Shown: in pieces, positions 9,997 through 21,213 of the stretch
Layout of the letters: every line of letters starts with the position of its first letter
Position numbering within the stretch: position 1 is the stretch's first letter
DNA from: Closterium sp. NIES-65
Taxonomy: Eukaryota > Streptophyta > Zygnematophyceae > Desmidiales > Closteriaceae
DNA length: 64,000 nt
NCBI GenBank assembly: GCA_948144175.1
Contig: CANXME010000803.1
Coordinates: 992,001-1,056,000, forward strand
Reading direction: 5' to 3'
Notes under the pieces: generated by a model
The model's database searches: none
What the model saw: only the letters and a program-made list of their open reading frames with translations
What the model was told of the DNA's origin: nothing
Translations under genes and position numbers: made by a program

Positions 9997-12900
9997 GCCC
10001 CGTTGCAGACGCTTCACATGGACGTGTGGGGCCCAGCCCGCGTCCGTGGACAGGGTCACGAGCGCTACTTCCTGCTAGTTGTTGACGACTACTCGCGTTA
10101 CACCGCAGTCTTCCCCTTGCGCAGCAAGGGTGATGTCACTGAGGTGCTGATCGACTGGATCCGCGCAGCTCGTCTCCAGCTCAGGCAGAGCTTTGGCTCG
10201 GACTTTCCTGTTCTGCGTCTGCACTCGGACAGAGGCGGAGAGTTTTCCTCTGGCCTTCTGAGAGCCTACTGTCGCGCACGGGGCATCCGTCAGACCTTCA
10301 CGCTTCCGGACTCTCCGCAGCAAAATGGGATTGCTGAGCGCCGCATTGGCATGGTCATGGACATCGCTCGTACGTCTATGATGCATGCGGCTGCCCCCCA
10401 TTTTCTGTGGCCGTTTGCGGTGAGGTACGCGGCGCATCAGATCAACCTTCACCCTAGGGTCTCCAGGCCGGAGACCTCCCCAGCCTTAAGGTGGACGGGG
10501 AAGGTTGGCGATGCGTCGGCGTTCCGGGTCTGGGGATCTCAGGCGTTTGTCCGCGACTTGTCTGCGGACAAGCTGTCCCCTCATGCTGCTCCTTGCGTCT
10601 TCCTGGGGTTCCCCCCTGACGCGCCTGGGAGGCAGTTCTACCACCCCACCTCTCGCCGTGTTCTGTCCTCCCAGGACGTCACGTTTGACGAGTCGGTCCC
10701 CTACTACCGCCTCTTCCCCTACCGCACTCCGTCCCTCCCCCCGCCCCCGCTCTTCCTTGTACCAGGTCCCCCCCAGGTAGACCCCCTCCCCCCTCAGGGT
10801 CCTGCCCCTTCAGGTGTGTCCCACGTAGACGCAGTCGAGCCTGTCGAGGTCGCTGGTGACTCTGGTGCTGCTGAGGGTGCTGAGCCTGGGGGTGCTACGC
10901 CTGGGGGTGCTTTTCCTGGGGGTGCCGGGCCTGGGGGTGCTGAGCCTGGAGGTGCTCCGCCTGGAGGTTCTCCGGGTGCTTCGTCTCGCAGGGAGCCACT
11001 CTCTCCACAGGAGCTGCGCGAGTGGTTTGCCCGGCGCTGGAGCCGTGCTGCTGGTGCTGGAGGTTCTTCGGCTACTGGGGGTGCTGAGCCTAGGGGTGCT
11101 GAGCCTGGGGGTGCTGAGCCTGGGGGTGCTACGCCTGGGGGTGCTGGGCCTGGGGGTGCTGGCCCTGGGGGTGCTGAGCCTGGGGGTGCTGAGCCTGGGG
11201 GTGCTTTGCCTGGGGGTGCTGGACCTGGGGGTACTATGCCTGGAGGTGCTCCGCCTGGAGGTTCTCCGGGTGCTTCGTCTCGCCGGGAGCCACTCTCTCC
11301 ACAGGAGCTGCGCGAGTGGTTTGCCCGGCGCTGGAGCCGTGCTGCTGGTGCTGGAGGTTCGTCGGCTACTGAGGGTGCTGCTGTCGCGGGTCCCGGAGGT
11401 GCTCGTCGTGGGAGTACTGGAGCTGCTGGGCCTGCAGGTTCGACTGGAGCTGGTGCTGCTGAGGGTGTTGGCGCTAAGACTACCACTGGCGGTCCTGCTG
11501 GGGGTGCTCCTGGTACTGCTGGAGGTTCTGGAGCTGCTCGAGGTGCTGCTGGAGCGGTTGCTCCTGCTGGAGGTACTGGTGCTGTCCCTGCTGTTTCTGG
11601 CGTCGCCACGCGGCCTCGACCGTACTTCGTTCCACTCCTGCAGCAGGTTCTTGGTCTTCCACCTTCTACTGGTCCTCCTCCTCCCTTAGAGAGTCCACAG
11701 CCTGTCCAGTCACAGTCACAGCTACAGCCTGCGTCTCCTTTGCCTGCTCCTTCTCCCTACGCTGGTCCTACTGGAGGTCTTACTGAGCGTCGTGAGCCTG
11801 CGTCTCGTCCTGCATCGCCTGTCCGTGCTGCACGCACTAGTGGTCGCGGTTCGCGTCAGCGTCCTCCGCCTGTCCCTGGCACGCACCGGATGTCTCTGCG
11901 TCCGTCTACTGCTCCTCTGCGTGCCCTTTTGCCTTCTCCTCCTACGTCCTCTCTTCCTGCTCTTGCCGACCCGGAGTCGGACTCTCTTCGTGCTGTCAGT
12001 CCCACTGTCACGCGTCTCCTTGCTACTGCCGTCACTGACCCTTCTTTCGAGTCTACTGCTGCGTCTGCCCTTGTTACTGAGCTCGTCGACTTTGCAGCTC
12101 GCTGTCGTCTAGACTAGGCTGCTAGTCTTGTCGCTGAGTCTGAGTCTGTCTGTCCTCCGTCCGTCGGGGGTGAGTGTGCCCTTGGTACGGACGTCCTTGA
12201 GGACAGGCAGGAGGAGTTCCAGTGTCTGGCTGCTGCTTCACCTCATCTCGTGTCCGTACGGCTTACCCCTGAGGGAGACCCGGATGGACTTGACATCCCG
12301 ACTCCGCGCTCTTACGCGGAGGCGATAGAGGGTCCCTACTCCTCTCAGTGGCAGGCAGCTATGGATGCAGAGATGGCTTCCTGGAAGTCCACACGCACCT
12401 ATGTTGACGCTGTCCCCCCTCCTGGGGCGAACATCGTCAGTGGCATGTGGATCTTCAGGGTGAAGCGGCCGCCGGGTTCTCCGCCTGTCTTCAAGGTGCG
12501 TTACGTGGCTCGTGGTTTCAGTCAGCGGCAGGGAGTTGACTACTTTCAGACCTTCTCCCCCACCCCGAAGATGACCACTCTTTGGATACTGCTGCACGTT
12601 GCTGCTCACCGTGACTACGAGCTGCACTCTCTCGACTTCAGCACTGCTTTCTTGCAGGGCAGCCTGCACGAGGAGATCTGGCTGCGCCGCCCACCTGGCT
12701 TCACTGGGTCTTTCCCTCCTGGTACCCAGTGGAGTCTCCGGCGTCCAGTCTACGGTCTCCGCCAGGCGCCACGTGAGTGGCACGACACACTGAGGACTAC
12801 TCTGGCGGCACTTGGGTTTGCTCCTTCTACTGCCGACCCGTCGCTGTTTCTGCGCACCGACACCTCTCTGCCGCCGTTCTACATCCTCGTGTACGTCGAC

Positions 12901-13875
12901 GACTTGGTCTTTGCCACAGCTGACACTGCTGGACTCGCCTACGTGAAGTCCGAGCTGCAGAAGAGACACACGTGCACTGACCTGGGTGAACTGCGCAGCT
13001 ACCTTGGCTTGCAGATCACCCGGGACAGAGCACGCCGCACCATTACCCTGACTCAGTCACACATGGTGCAGCAGGTCCTTCAGCGCTTCGGCTTCACGTA
13101 CTCCTCGCCTCAGGCCACTCCTCTGCCTACTCGCCACTCGCTCTCAGCTCTGCCTTCGGATGAGTCCGTAGAGTCGAGTGGCCCGTATCCAGAGCTTGTT
13201 GGCTGCCTCATGTACCTGATGACCTGCACACGACCTGACCTTGCATACCCTCTTAGCATTCTCGCACGCTATGTTGCTCCTGGGAGACACCGACCAGAGC
13301 ACATGGCTGCAGCGAAGAGGGTGTTGCGCTACTTGTGCAGTACGTCGGGCATGGGGCTAGTGCTTGGAGGGCGGAGTCCAGTGGTCCTCACTGGGCACGC
13401 GGACGCTTCTTGGGCTGACGACCAGGCTACGCAGCGGTCGTCACAGGGTTACACCTTCAGCCTTGGTTCCGGCTCTGTTTCGTGGCGGGCTACCCGTTCG
13501 TCTTCTGTTCTCGGCTCCAGTTGTGAGGCTGAGATCTACGCCGGGGCTATGGCTGCCCAGGAGCTTCGCTGGCTCACCTACCTGCTGACCGACCTTGGAG
13601 AGCAGCCTCGTTCTCCTCCAGTCCTGTACGTAGACAACAAGGCCATGCTGGCCTTGTGTCGAGAGCAGCGACTGGAGCACAGGACAAAGCACATTGCTCT
13701 CCGCTACTTTCTTGCTCGTGAGCTACAGCAGCGTGGACAGTTGCGGCTTGCGTACATGGCCTCTGAGGCCAACACTGCTGATGTCTTCACCAAGGCACTT
13801 GCGCCTTGTGATCATCAGCGCTTCTGCACTCAGCTGGGTCTTGTGCCTGTCTTGCCTCACTTGCTCACTTCTTGA
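9997..13875 (+). pseudogene. copia-1 B integrase core, linker, reverse transcriptase and RNase H
   Basis: Downstream of the 44-base deletion, one frame runs to 13875 with a single in-frame TAG at 12115-12117. Copies A, C and E have Tyr there (TAC), so this is C to G. Order: integrase catalytic core (HMDVWGP, HSDRGGEF, GIAERR), a Gly/Ala/Pro-rich linker with two full copies of a unit ending SPQELREWFARRWSRAAG (about 10990-11065 and 11285-11360), RVT_2 reverse transcriptase (VYVDDLVFAT near 12890) and RNase H (GHADASWADD, SSCEAEIYAG, YVDNKAML). Apart from this stop and the upstream frameshift the enzymes look intact. Confidence 0.88.
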
Positions 13876-14084
13876 CCTTGCTTGTACTGTCACATATATA
13901 TACTCTTGCTCTTGCTTGCTTAGCCTCTTATATATATATGTGATCTTGCATGTGAACTGGCCTTTTGGCCTTTGAACTTGTGCTCGGAATGTGTGGTGAC
14001 TTTGTGATCCACCCTGAGCTTTGCTTTGCTTTGCTTGACTGGTCTTGTGACCCCTTGTTCTCCCCCACTTTGCCTATGGGGGTG
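13876..14084 (+). promoter_or_regulatory. copia-1 B 3' untranslated region with polypurine-tract hairpin
   Basis: Matches the corresponding segment of A: two TA microsatellites (about 13892-13902, 13928-13942), a conserved block, and a hairpin at 14062-14082 (CCCCCA/TGGGGG) ending next to the 3' LTR. Confidence 0.68.
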
Positions 14085-14215
14085 TGTCAGAACATTATAG
14101 CTTATGCTATTGTGTAGGCTATAGTGGGGTATCCCATAGGGGGTACAACCCAATTAGGGTTAGTACTTGTACTCACTTCATTCATAGTTCATTCATTCTC
14201 GTTCATAATTTCTCA
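14085..14215 (+). repeat. copia-1 B 3' LTR
   Basis: Begins TGTCAGAACATTATAG and ends about TTTCTCA. It is closer to the LTRs of A and C than to this element's own 5' LTR. The right edge is unsure; 14216-14228 is unaligned filler before the copia-2 F frame resumes. Confidence 0.7.
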
Positions 14216-14228
14216 CCCGTTTGTTCTA

Positions 14229-16639
14229 TTACCACGGAAAGAATGATCAAGACTCTGCACAACAGCATGCGCAAACTGCTACGTGGCATGCGGCTACCCA
14301 ACCACCAGTGGCCTGCAGCAATGGACCATGCTGTCATGCTGCACAACTTGTTGTCGTCGTCGTCACTCCCGAACAACGCATCGCCGCATCTGCTGTGGAG
14401 AGGGAAGCTGGGCAGCACAAGAATTTTACGAGTTTTTGGATGTATGGTACAGTACCGACCCCCAGAAGCACGAGCGGGAAGATTTTCACAACGGGCACAG
14501 TGGGGACTACACCTCGGCATCGAGAAAAATTACAACGCGTGGAAAATCTTCGACGTCCACACAAAGGAAACAGTAGCAGCGCGTGATGTGATTTTCTACG
14601 AGCGACTCACCCTTCAGACGTACCTCGCCAACTTGCACGAGAATCGCGACCTCACAGGTGGCTTTTGTGGTGACCGAGCCTTTGCCTCAGCAGCGGACGA
14701 AGCAGACTGGGATGAACAGAACGTCGACAACGCATCGGAAGAAGCCGGACCTCTCCCGTACTGCTCCGTCGACGTGCCCATGGACGAAGAAAATCCTCGC
14801 GATAGTAACAACGCCGAAGTCTTCTATCACTTCGCCGACAACGGTTACGTAACACCTGCGACAGTCAACACAAATGAAGCAGAAAGGACAGGGCCAAATT
14901 TCATGCCCGATCCAGAAGCGGGAGACGAAGCAGCTTATCCCGAGGATCCAACACTCCCCCGATACTCACAGACTGGGCTGCAAATCCTCGGCCTCGTCAC
15001 TGCAGTCCACGGGAACACAGGCAACGCTCTTCCTAAAGAGCCTGCGACGGTTCAGCAGGCTCTGGGGGGGGAACACAGGGAAAAATGGCGTGAAGCCATG
15101 GACAGAGAATTGAAGGCATTGGAGGAACGCAACACCTGGAAGGTCGTTCCTGCAAGCGTGGCAAGGAACAAGACTATCCTCACCGGGAAATGGGTCTTCC
15201 GCATCAAAACGAAAGCCGACGGCACAATCGAAAAGTTCAAAGCACGTTGGGTCGTGCGTGGATTCGATCAGGAGCAAGGACGAGACTTCACCGAGACATT
15301 CGCCCCAGTTAGTCGACATACCTCTCTCCGAATTCTTCTCGCCGTCGCCGCCATGAAGAAGAAGAAGCTGCGACAAATTGACGTCGCCAATGCATTCCTC
15401 TACGCCCCCGTCGACGCCGAAATCTTCGTCGAACTCCCCCACGGTACCCACGGAAACCCCAACCAGGTCTGCCAGCTACTGAAATCGCTCTACGGAATTA
15501 AACAAGCCCCGCGGCTGTGGCAACAACACCTACACACCCGTCTCACTCGCATCGGATTCCGCCAACTACCTCACGACCAAGGAATGTATCGATTCACCAA
15601 AGGCGCAGACTACATCCTGCTGATCGTCTACGTCGACGACCTACTCTACATCGGCTCCACCGACGACGTCACTACCTGGTTCGAAGGGGAGCTGCAGAAA
15701 GACCTCACGCTCAAGGTCTCTTCTACCGTGACCCACTACCTCGGGCTCAACATCCGCGAAGAAGAAAATGCGATCTACCTAAGCGCCGAGAAATACGCCG
15801 ACACCATTGCCAAACGTTTCTCACTCACACCTACCGCCATCGCCACGCCATACCTCTACACGGCAGGAAGTGACAAAGGAAATTCCGCTCCACTCAAAAC
15901 TGCCGGAATACGTGACTACCAGAGGAAGCTGGGCTGCGTCCTCTTCGCAGCCGTCACCTGTCGCCCGGATTTGTCCTACTCCGCAAGCCAACTCGCTACC
16001 TACCTCAAGAAACCTGAAGCAGAGCATCTGGCGGAGCTCGATCGCGCACTACACTACTTCGTAAGCACACCGACGATCGGCCTGACTTACCACAAGAGCG
16101 AAGCTACGACGACGAAACTAATCGGCTACGTCGATGCCGATCATGCCGGCGATTCCGACAACAGGCGCTCTCGCACTGGCTACGTCTATCGTCTCGAGCC
16201 TATCGGACCTATCTCCTGGCAGTCAAGTAAGCAAGAACTAATCGCTCTCTCCTCAGCTGAAGCAGAATATATCGCCCACTGCTCAGCCACCAAGGAAGGA
16301 CTCTACCTTCGCGAGCTACTGGAAGAAGCAAAGTTAGCCGAGTTACCCAACTTTACTCTGTTCTGCAACAACCAGTCTGCAATTCGCATCGCCAACAAAA
16401 GCGGATTCGCGAACAGAACGAAGCATATCGCTCTGCGATACTTCTTCGTGAAAGACGAGATCGAGAAAGGGAAACTCGAATTATCCTACTGTCCCACGTC
16501 CGAGATGGCAGCCGACTACTTGACCAAGAAGCTCGGAAAACAGAAGTTCGAGTACTGCATGCTGCTGACTGGACAAGGCCACGTCACCATCAGCGACACT
16601 CCAGAAGCAAAGGGGAGTGTTGGGAATAATAAGTCTTAA
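14229..16639 (+). pseudogene. copia-2 F pol, right part (integrase C-terminus, reverse transcriptase, RNase H)
   Basis: Resumes copia-2 F after copia-1 B at TTERMIKTLHN, the helix with the catalytic integrase glutamate, and stays open for about 800 residues to a TAA at 16637. It contains the integrase C-terminal region (FGCMVQYRP; LHLGIEKNYN), an acidic linker, RVT_2 reverse transcriptase (WVFRIKTKADG near 15190; IVYVDDLLYIG near 15625) and RNase H (GYVDADHAGDSDN near 16126; SSAEAEYIAH near 16253; CNNQSAIRIANKSGF near 16364). The last residues run into the 3' LTR. This is the best-preserved copia-2 coding stretch here and the reference I used for F2-F4. Confidence 0.9.
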
Positions 16640-17052
16640 AGCGCCTCTGTCGTGTCGAAACCCAGGACACTAGCGAAGCAGTCCGAATCGAAGCATCGCG
16701 AGTCAACCCTCGGAGGTTAGGGTAACCGCCTGGAGGTTACGAGAAGGTCAAAGGTCAGCGACCTTTGACTTGACAAATACAGCGCGACAGCAAGGACACA
16801 CAACTGACTCGACATTGAGCAGTTGCCCGAGTCGCACTGTATCGAATCGCAACAGCAAAACAGTTTAATTATATCTATTCGTATTCCTTGTACTCTTATA
16901 TAAAGCTTTGTACTTGCTTGTTTTAATCAACTTACTTTGCCCTCACATACCAGCGCAAGGTGGTTCAAGCACTCTTTATTCAACGCTTCCGCTATTACAA
17001 TCCTACTCAGACTTTAAACTCTACAAAGATCCTAGGGCACCTCAGCCCAACA
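16618..17052 (+). repeat. copia-2 F 3' LTR
   Basis: About 435 bp, bounded by inverted ends TGTTGGG...CCCAACA, preceded by the purine tract aaggggag. It has a TATA-like TATATAAA at 16897-16904 and an inverted repeat at about 16744-16772 built of GGTCAAAGGTC and GACCTTTGACT. Just beyond the right edge, minus-strand copia-2 F2 starts, so F is inserted in F2; the left junction is out of the window. Confidence 0.8.
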
Positions 17053-17560
17053 CGATTGACGAAGCCAAGTTTGTTCGCGATCCTGGTTGTGCTCTGGTTG
17101 TCGCAGTTAAGTTTGAAGTTCGCAAATGTTCGCATCATAAAGTAGCTCCTGGAGGGAAGTCCTTCGAGAAGAGCTTACATGGCAGCAATGAACTCGGCCT
17201 CAGTAGAAAAAAGCGCCACCATTTCTTGCTTCTTTGATTTCCAGGAGATTCGTCTGGTGGGTTCGAGGTGAAACAGAAAACCAGTTCGGGACCGTCGATT
17301 TGCAGGATCAGCGGCATGATCGGTGTTCACTTAGCCAACGAGACTGAAGGCACAGGTCGTAAGATTTGAGGAGGTAAGCCCAATGTGCGGTGTGAAAATG
17401 AAGTACTGCAGAGCGCCTTGCAGGTCTAGCATATTCTCCCCTTTAGGTCGCTTGGCATACTGAGCGAGCTGGCTCGAGATGTAGGACAAGACAGGCCTGC
17501 ATGTGACCGCAGCGAAGAGGAGGCAGCCGAGCTATTTCTGGAGAGTTGGTGGTCGGATGG
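17053..17560 (-). pseudogene. copia-2 F2 RNase H fragment
   Basis: On the minus strand this reads as copia RNase H with several stops and shifts: GCLLFAAVTCRPVLSY, then QLAQYAKRPKGEN, ALQYFIFTPHIGL, TEAEFIAAM, and CDNQSTTRIANKLGFVNR, where it is cut by copia-2 F. It is the 3' part of the element whose RT part lies at 36895-37215. The two halves join smoothly if gypsy G2 (17561-36894) is removed. Stops such as TAA in the GYVDADHAG segment show it is dead. Confidence 0.78.
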
Positions 17561-17719
17561 TGTTACCGAATCTAATGGTAAGTGCATTGTATTCTAAATA
17601 TTCTCTAATTAAGGTGTAGAAGTGCTGTAGCAATTGTTATTCAACCTATAAGGGAGGTAGTTGGGTATTGGTAGCATTGGGGGTCGCAGGGCGCTGCGGG
17701 AGCAATTCCAGGGACATTG
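17561..17719 (+). repeat. gypsy G2 5' LTR, first part
   Basis: Starts TGTTACCGAATCTAATGG and aligns with 36400-36559 of the 3' LTR at roughly 90%. It is interrupted after gggacattg by gypsy G1; the last five bases (CATTG, 17715-17719) are the G1 target-site duplication. Confidence 0.85.
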
Positions 17720-18098
17720 TGTGAGAGTACGACGGCTTATGCCAGCTATGCTTGCTTGCCTTTACTTTAGCATGTTATTTCTAGCATAGGATAATCATAT
17801 GCATGCATGAATTGCTTGATTTCCTAGGCTAGGTGCTTACCTATATTTTATTATAGTTATAGCACCGAGCTAGGTTACGTGCACCGAATTCTGGCCTTTT
17901 CAGTTGCCACCGAATTGCCTTCTACCGAATTTGGTAAGGGTCTGTTCGGGACGCTACGCGACCCGCGGAACCTTCGCGTAACACCTGGTTACGGGGCCTT
18001 GTGTCGAGCCTATATATAGTCTCGTGTTGTACCCAGGTGATCATTCAATTCGATTCAATTCACATTCTCTTTTCTGAGCCCGGTCCTCAATCCTCACA
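17720..18098 (+). repeat. gypsy G1 5' LTR
   Basis: 379 bp, TGTGAGAGTACG...CCTCACA. A TATA-like tatatatag lies at about 18010-18019. It contains a 28-bp segment (around 17945-17975) that the 3' LTR lacks. Confidence 0.93.
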
Positions 18099-18100
18099 CT

Positions 18101-18115
18101 TGGTAATCAGAGCCC
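18101..18115 (+). other. primer-binding site of gypsy G1
   Basis: TGGTAATCAGAGCCC two bases after the LTR. Like the initiator tRNA-Met complement TGGTATCAGAGCC with one extra A. Confidence 0.75.
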
Positions 18116-18265
18116 ATTTACACGCGAAGTTCTTTCGACCGCTAAGAACCAGTCTTCAAAAACCGCAGGGGCGACGCAGTTAAACATCGATTTCGGGTAC
18201 GTAAAACCGGTTCCGTGTTTTTCGCTCCCCCTCGATTCGGTTTTTCAGACGCGTTGATATCAGGC

Positions 18266-18650
18266 ATGGAGGGCCAAGGCGACAACTACGCGACCACGAG
18301 CAACATCGCGAGCCTCCGCATCGACATGGAGCAGACGCAGGCGACGCTTCGTCGACTCGAGGCTTTTCTGACGAGCCAACCAGGGTTCGCCACCGCAGCA
18401 GAAGCGACCGCAGCGACTGCAGCACCGATAACTCTAGCAGTAGTGGCGACAAAGACATTTCACGGACCGATGGCACCACCGTCGCCGAACCTCGAAGCAG
18501 CACGACCGAGGCTCCCTAAGGCATTCGATCCAAGCGCGAAGGGATCCGACGTCCGGCGATTCGTGGCCACCCTCGAAATTTACTTCGAGGCCATTGGCTG
18601 TTCGACCCCACAAAACGAGGCAACAAGAATTCGGCTCACAGGGACGCTGT
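18266..18650 (+). pseudogene. gypsy G1 Gag, N-terminal part
   Basis: From the ATG at 18266 (MEGQGDNYATTS). It has a predicted helical stretch (LRIDMEQTQATLRRLEAFL), an Ala/Thr-rich linker, then the start of the retrotransposon Gag domain (PKAFDPSAKGSDVRRFVATLEIYF, EATRIRLTGTLL). The frame is cut at 18650 by copia-1 C and continues exactly at 24719-24724 (LLRGPALEWIFY), allowing for the GCTGT duplication. Confidence 0.85.
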
Positions 18651-18772
18651 TGAGAAAAGTAGAACGAGAATGAATGAACTATGGAATGAAAGTGATACAA
18701 GTATGCAACCCTAGAAATGTGTACCCCATATGGGCTACCCCACTATAGCCTACAGAATGTTATAATTTGACA
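18651..18772 (-). repeat. copia-1 C 3' LTR
   Basis: 122 bp; in element orientation it starts TGTCAAATTATAAC and ends TTTTCTCA. Identical by eye to the other LTR of this element. Confidence 0.95.
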
Positions 18773-18999
18773 CACCCCCATAGGCAAAGTGGGGGAGAAC
18801 AAGGGGTCACAAGACCAGTCAAGCAAAGCAAAGCAAAGCTCAGGGTGGATCACAAAGTCACCACACATTCCGAGCACAAGTTCAAAGGCCAAAAGGCCAG
18901 TTCATATGCAGGAGCACATATATATCTATATATATATACATATATAAGAGGCTAAGCAAGCAAGAGCAGGAGTATATATATGTGACAGTACAAGCAAGG
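18773..18999 (-). promoter_or_regulatory. copia-1 C 3' untranslated region with polypurine-tract hairpin
   Basis: Hairpin at 18775-18795 with the purine tract in one arm, the conserved block seen in A, B and E, and TA microsatellites at about 18918-18951 and 18973-18982, longer than in A or B. Confidence 0.68.
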
Positions 19000-21213
19000 T
19001 CAAGAAGTGAGCAAGTGAGGCAAGACAGGCACAAGACCCAGCTGAGTGCAGAAGCGCTGATGATCACAAGGCGCAAGTGCCTTGGTGAAGACATCAGCAG
19101 TGTTGGCCTCAGAGGCCACGTACGCAAGCCGCAACTGTCCACGCTGCTGTAGCTCACGAGCAAGGAAGTAGCGGAGAGCAATGTGCTTTGTCCTGTGCTC
19201 CAGTCGCTGCTCTCGACACAAGGCCAGCATGGCCTTGTTGTCTACGTACAGGACTGGAGGAGAACGAGGCGGCTCTCCAAGGTCGGTCAGCAGGTAGGTG
19301 AGCCAGCGAAGCTCCTGGGCAGCCATAGCCCCGGCGTAGATCTCAGCCTCACAACTGGAGCCGAGAACAGAAGACGAGTGGGTAGCCCGCCACGAAACAG
19401 AGCCGGAACCAAGACTGAAGGTGTAACCCTGTGACGACCGCTGCGTAGCCTGGTCGTCAGCCCAAGAAGCGTCCGCGTGCCCAGTGAGGACCACTGGACT
19501 CCGCCCTCCAAGCACTAGCCCCATGCCCGACGTACTGCACAAGTAGCGCAACACCCTCTTCGCTGCAGCCATGTGCTCTGGTCGGTGTCTCCCAGGAGCA
19601 ACATAGCGTGCAAGAATGCTAAGAGGGTATGCAAGGTCAGGTCGTGTGCAGGTCATCAGGTACATGAGGCAGCCAACAAGCTCTGGATACGGGCCACTCG
19701 ACTCTACGGACTCATCCGAAGGCAGAGCTGAGAGCGAGTGCCGAGTAGGCAGAGGAGTGGCCTGAGGCGAGGAGTACGTGAAGCCGAAGCGCTGAAGGAC
19801 CTGCTGCACCATGTGTGACTGAGTCAGGGTAATGGTGCGGCGTGCTCTGTCCCGGGTGATCTGCAAGCCAAGGTAGCTGCACAGTTCACCCAGGTCAGTA
19901 CACGTGTGTCTCTTCTGCAGCTCGGACTTCACGTAGGCGAGTCCAACAGTGTCAGCTGTGGCAAAGGCCAAGTCGTCGACGTACACGAGGATGTAGAACG
20001 GCGGCAGAGAGGTGTCGGTGCGCAGAAACAGCGACGGGTCGGCAGTAGAAGGAGCAAACCCAAGAGCCGCAAGTGTAGTCCTCAGTGTGTCGTGCCACTC
20101 ACGTGGTGCCTGGCGGAGACCGTAGACTGGATGCCGGAGACTCCACTGGGTACCAGGAGGGAAAGACCCAGTGAAGCCAGGTGGGCGGCGCAGCCAGATC
20201 TCCTCGTGCAGGCTGCCCTGCAAGAAAGCAGTGCTGAAGTCGAGAGAGTGCAGCTCGTAGTCACGGTGAGCAGCAATGTGCAGTAGTACCTGAAGAGTGG
20301 TTATCTTTAGGGTGGGGGAGGAGGTCTGAAAGTAGTCAACTCCCTTCCGCTTACCGAAGCCAAGAGCCACGTAACGCGCCTTGAAGACAGGCGGAGAACC
20401 CGGCGGCCGCTTCACCCTGAAGATCCACATGCCACTGACGATGTTCGCCCCAGGAGGGGGGACAGCGTCAACGTAAGTGCCTGTGGACTTCCAGGAAGCC
20501 ATCTCTGCATCCATAGCTGCCTGCCACTGAGAGGAGTAGGGACCCTCTATCGCCTCCGCGTAAGAGCGCGGAGTCGGGATGTCAAGTGCATCCGGGTCTC
20601 CCTCAGGGGTAAGCAGTACGGACACGAGATGAGGTGAAGCAGCTGCCAAGCACTGAAACTCCTCCTGCCTGTCCTCAAGGACGTCCGTGCCAAGGGCACA
20701 CTCACCCCCGACGGACGGAGGACAGACAGACTCAGACTCAGCGAGAAGACTAGCAGCGTAGTCTAGGCGACAGCGAGCAGCAAAGTCGACGAGCTCAGCA
20801 ACAAGGGCAGACGCAGCAGAAGACTCGAAAGAAGGGTCAGTGACGGCAGTAGCAAGGAGACGCGTGACAGTAGGACTGGCAGCACGAAGAGAGTCCGACT
20901 CCGGGTCGGCAAGAGCAGGAAGAGAGGACGCAGGAGGAGAAGGCAAAGGGGCACGCAGAGGAGCAGTAGACGGACGCAGAGACATCCGGTGCGTGCCAGG
21001 GACAGGCGGAGGACGCTGAGACATCCGGTCCAAGCCAAATCTCTGCCTGAGCTGGAGACGAGCTGCGCGGATCCAGTCGATCAGCACCTCAGTGACATCA
21101 CCCTTATTGCGCAAGGGGAAGACTGTGGTGTAACGCGAGTATTCGTCAACAACGAGCAGGAAGTAGCGCTCGTGACCCTGTCCACGGATGCGGGTTGGGC
21201 CCCACACATCCAT
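19000..21213 (-). pseudogene. copia-1 C integrase remnant fused to reverse transcriptase-RNase H
   Basis: Open frame of about 737 codons on the minus strand. It starts at the first integrase aspartate (MDVWGPTRIRGQGH) and reads to RLQLRQRFGLD, then jumps to the end of the linker (RPPPVPGTHRMSLRP). The second catalytic aspartate, the glutamate helix and almost the whole linker are deleted in frame. RT (VYVDDLAFAT near 19970) and RNase H (GHADASWADD, SSCEAEIYAG, YVDNKAML) look intact. The product would polymerise DNA but could not integrate it. Confidence 0.9.

Larger units (their letters stand above)
7728..14228 (+). mobile_element. copia-1 B, LTR retrotransposon nested in copia-2 F
   Basis: Has a 5' LTR (7728-7855), primer site, repeat leader, degenerate polyprotein and 3' LTR (14085-14215). 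The two LTRs are only moderately alike: the 5' one matches the solo LTR at 23092, while the 3' one matches those of A and C. No target-site duplication is visible: 5 bases to the left are gcaag, and to the right the host frame resumes only after about 14 unaligned bases. The copy is probably a recombinant or has a damaged 3' edge. Confidence 0.8.
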
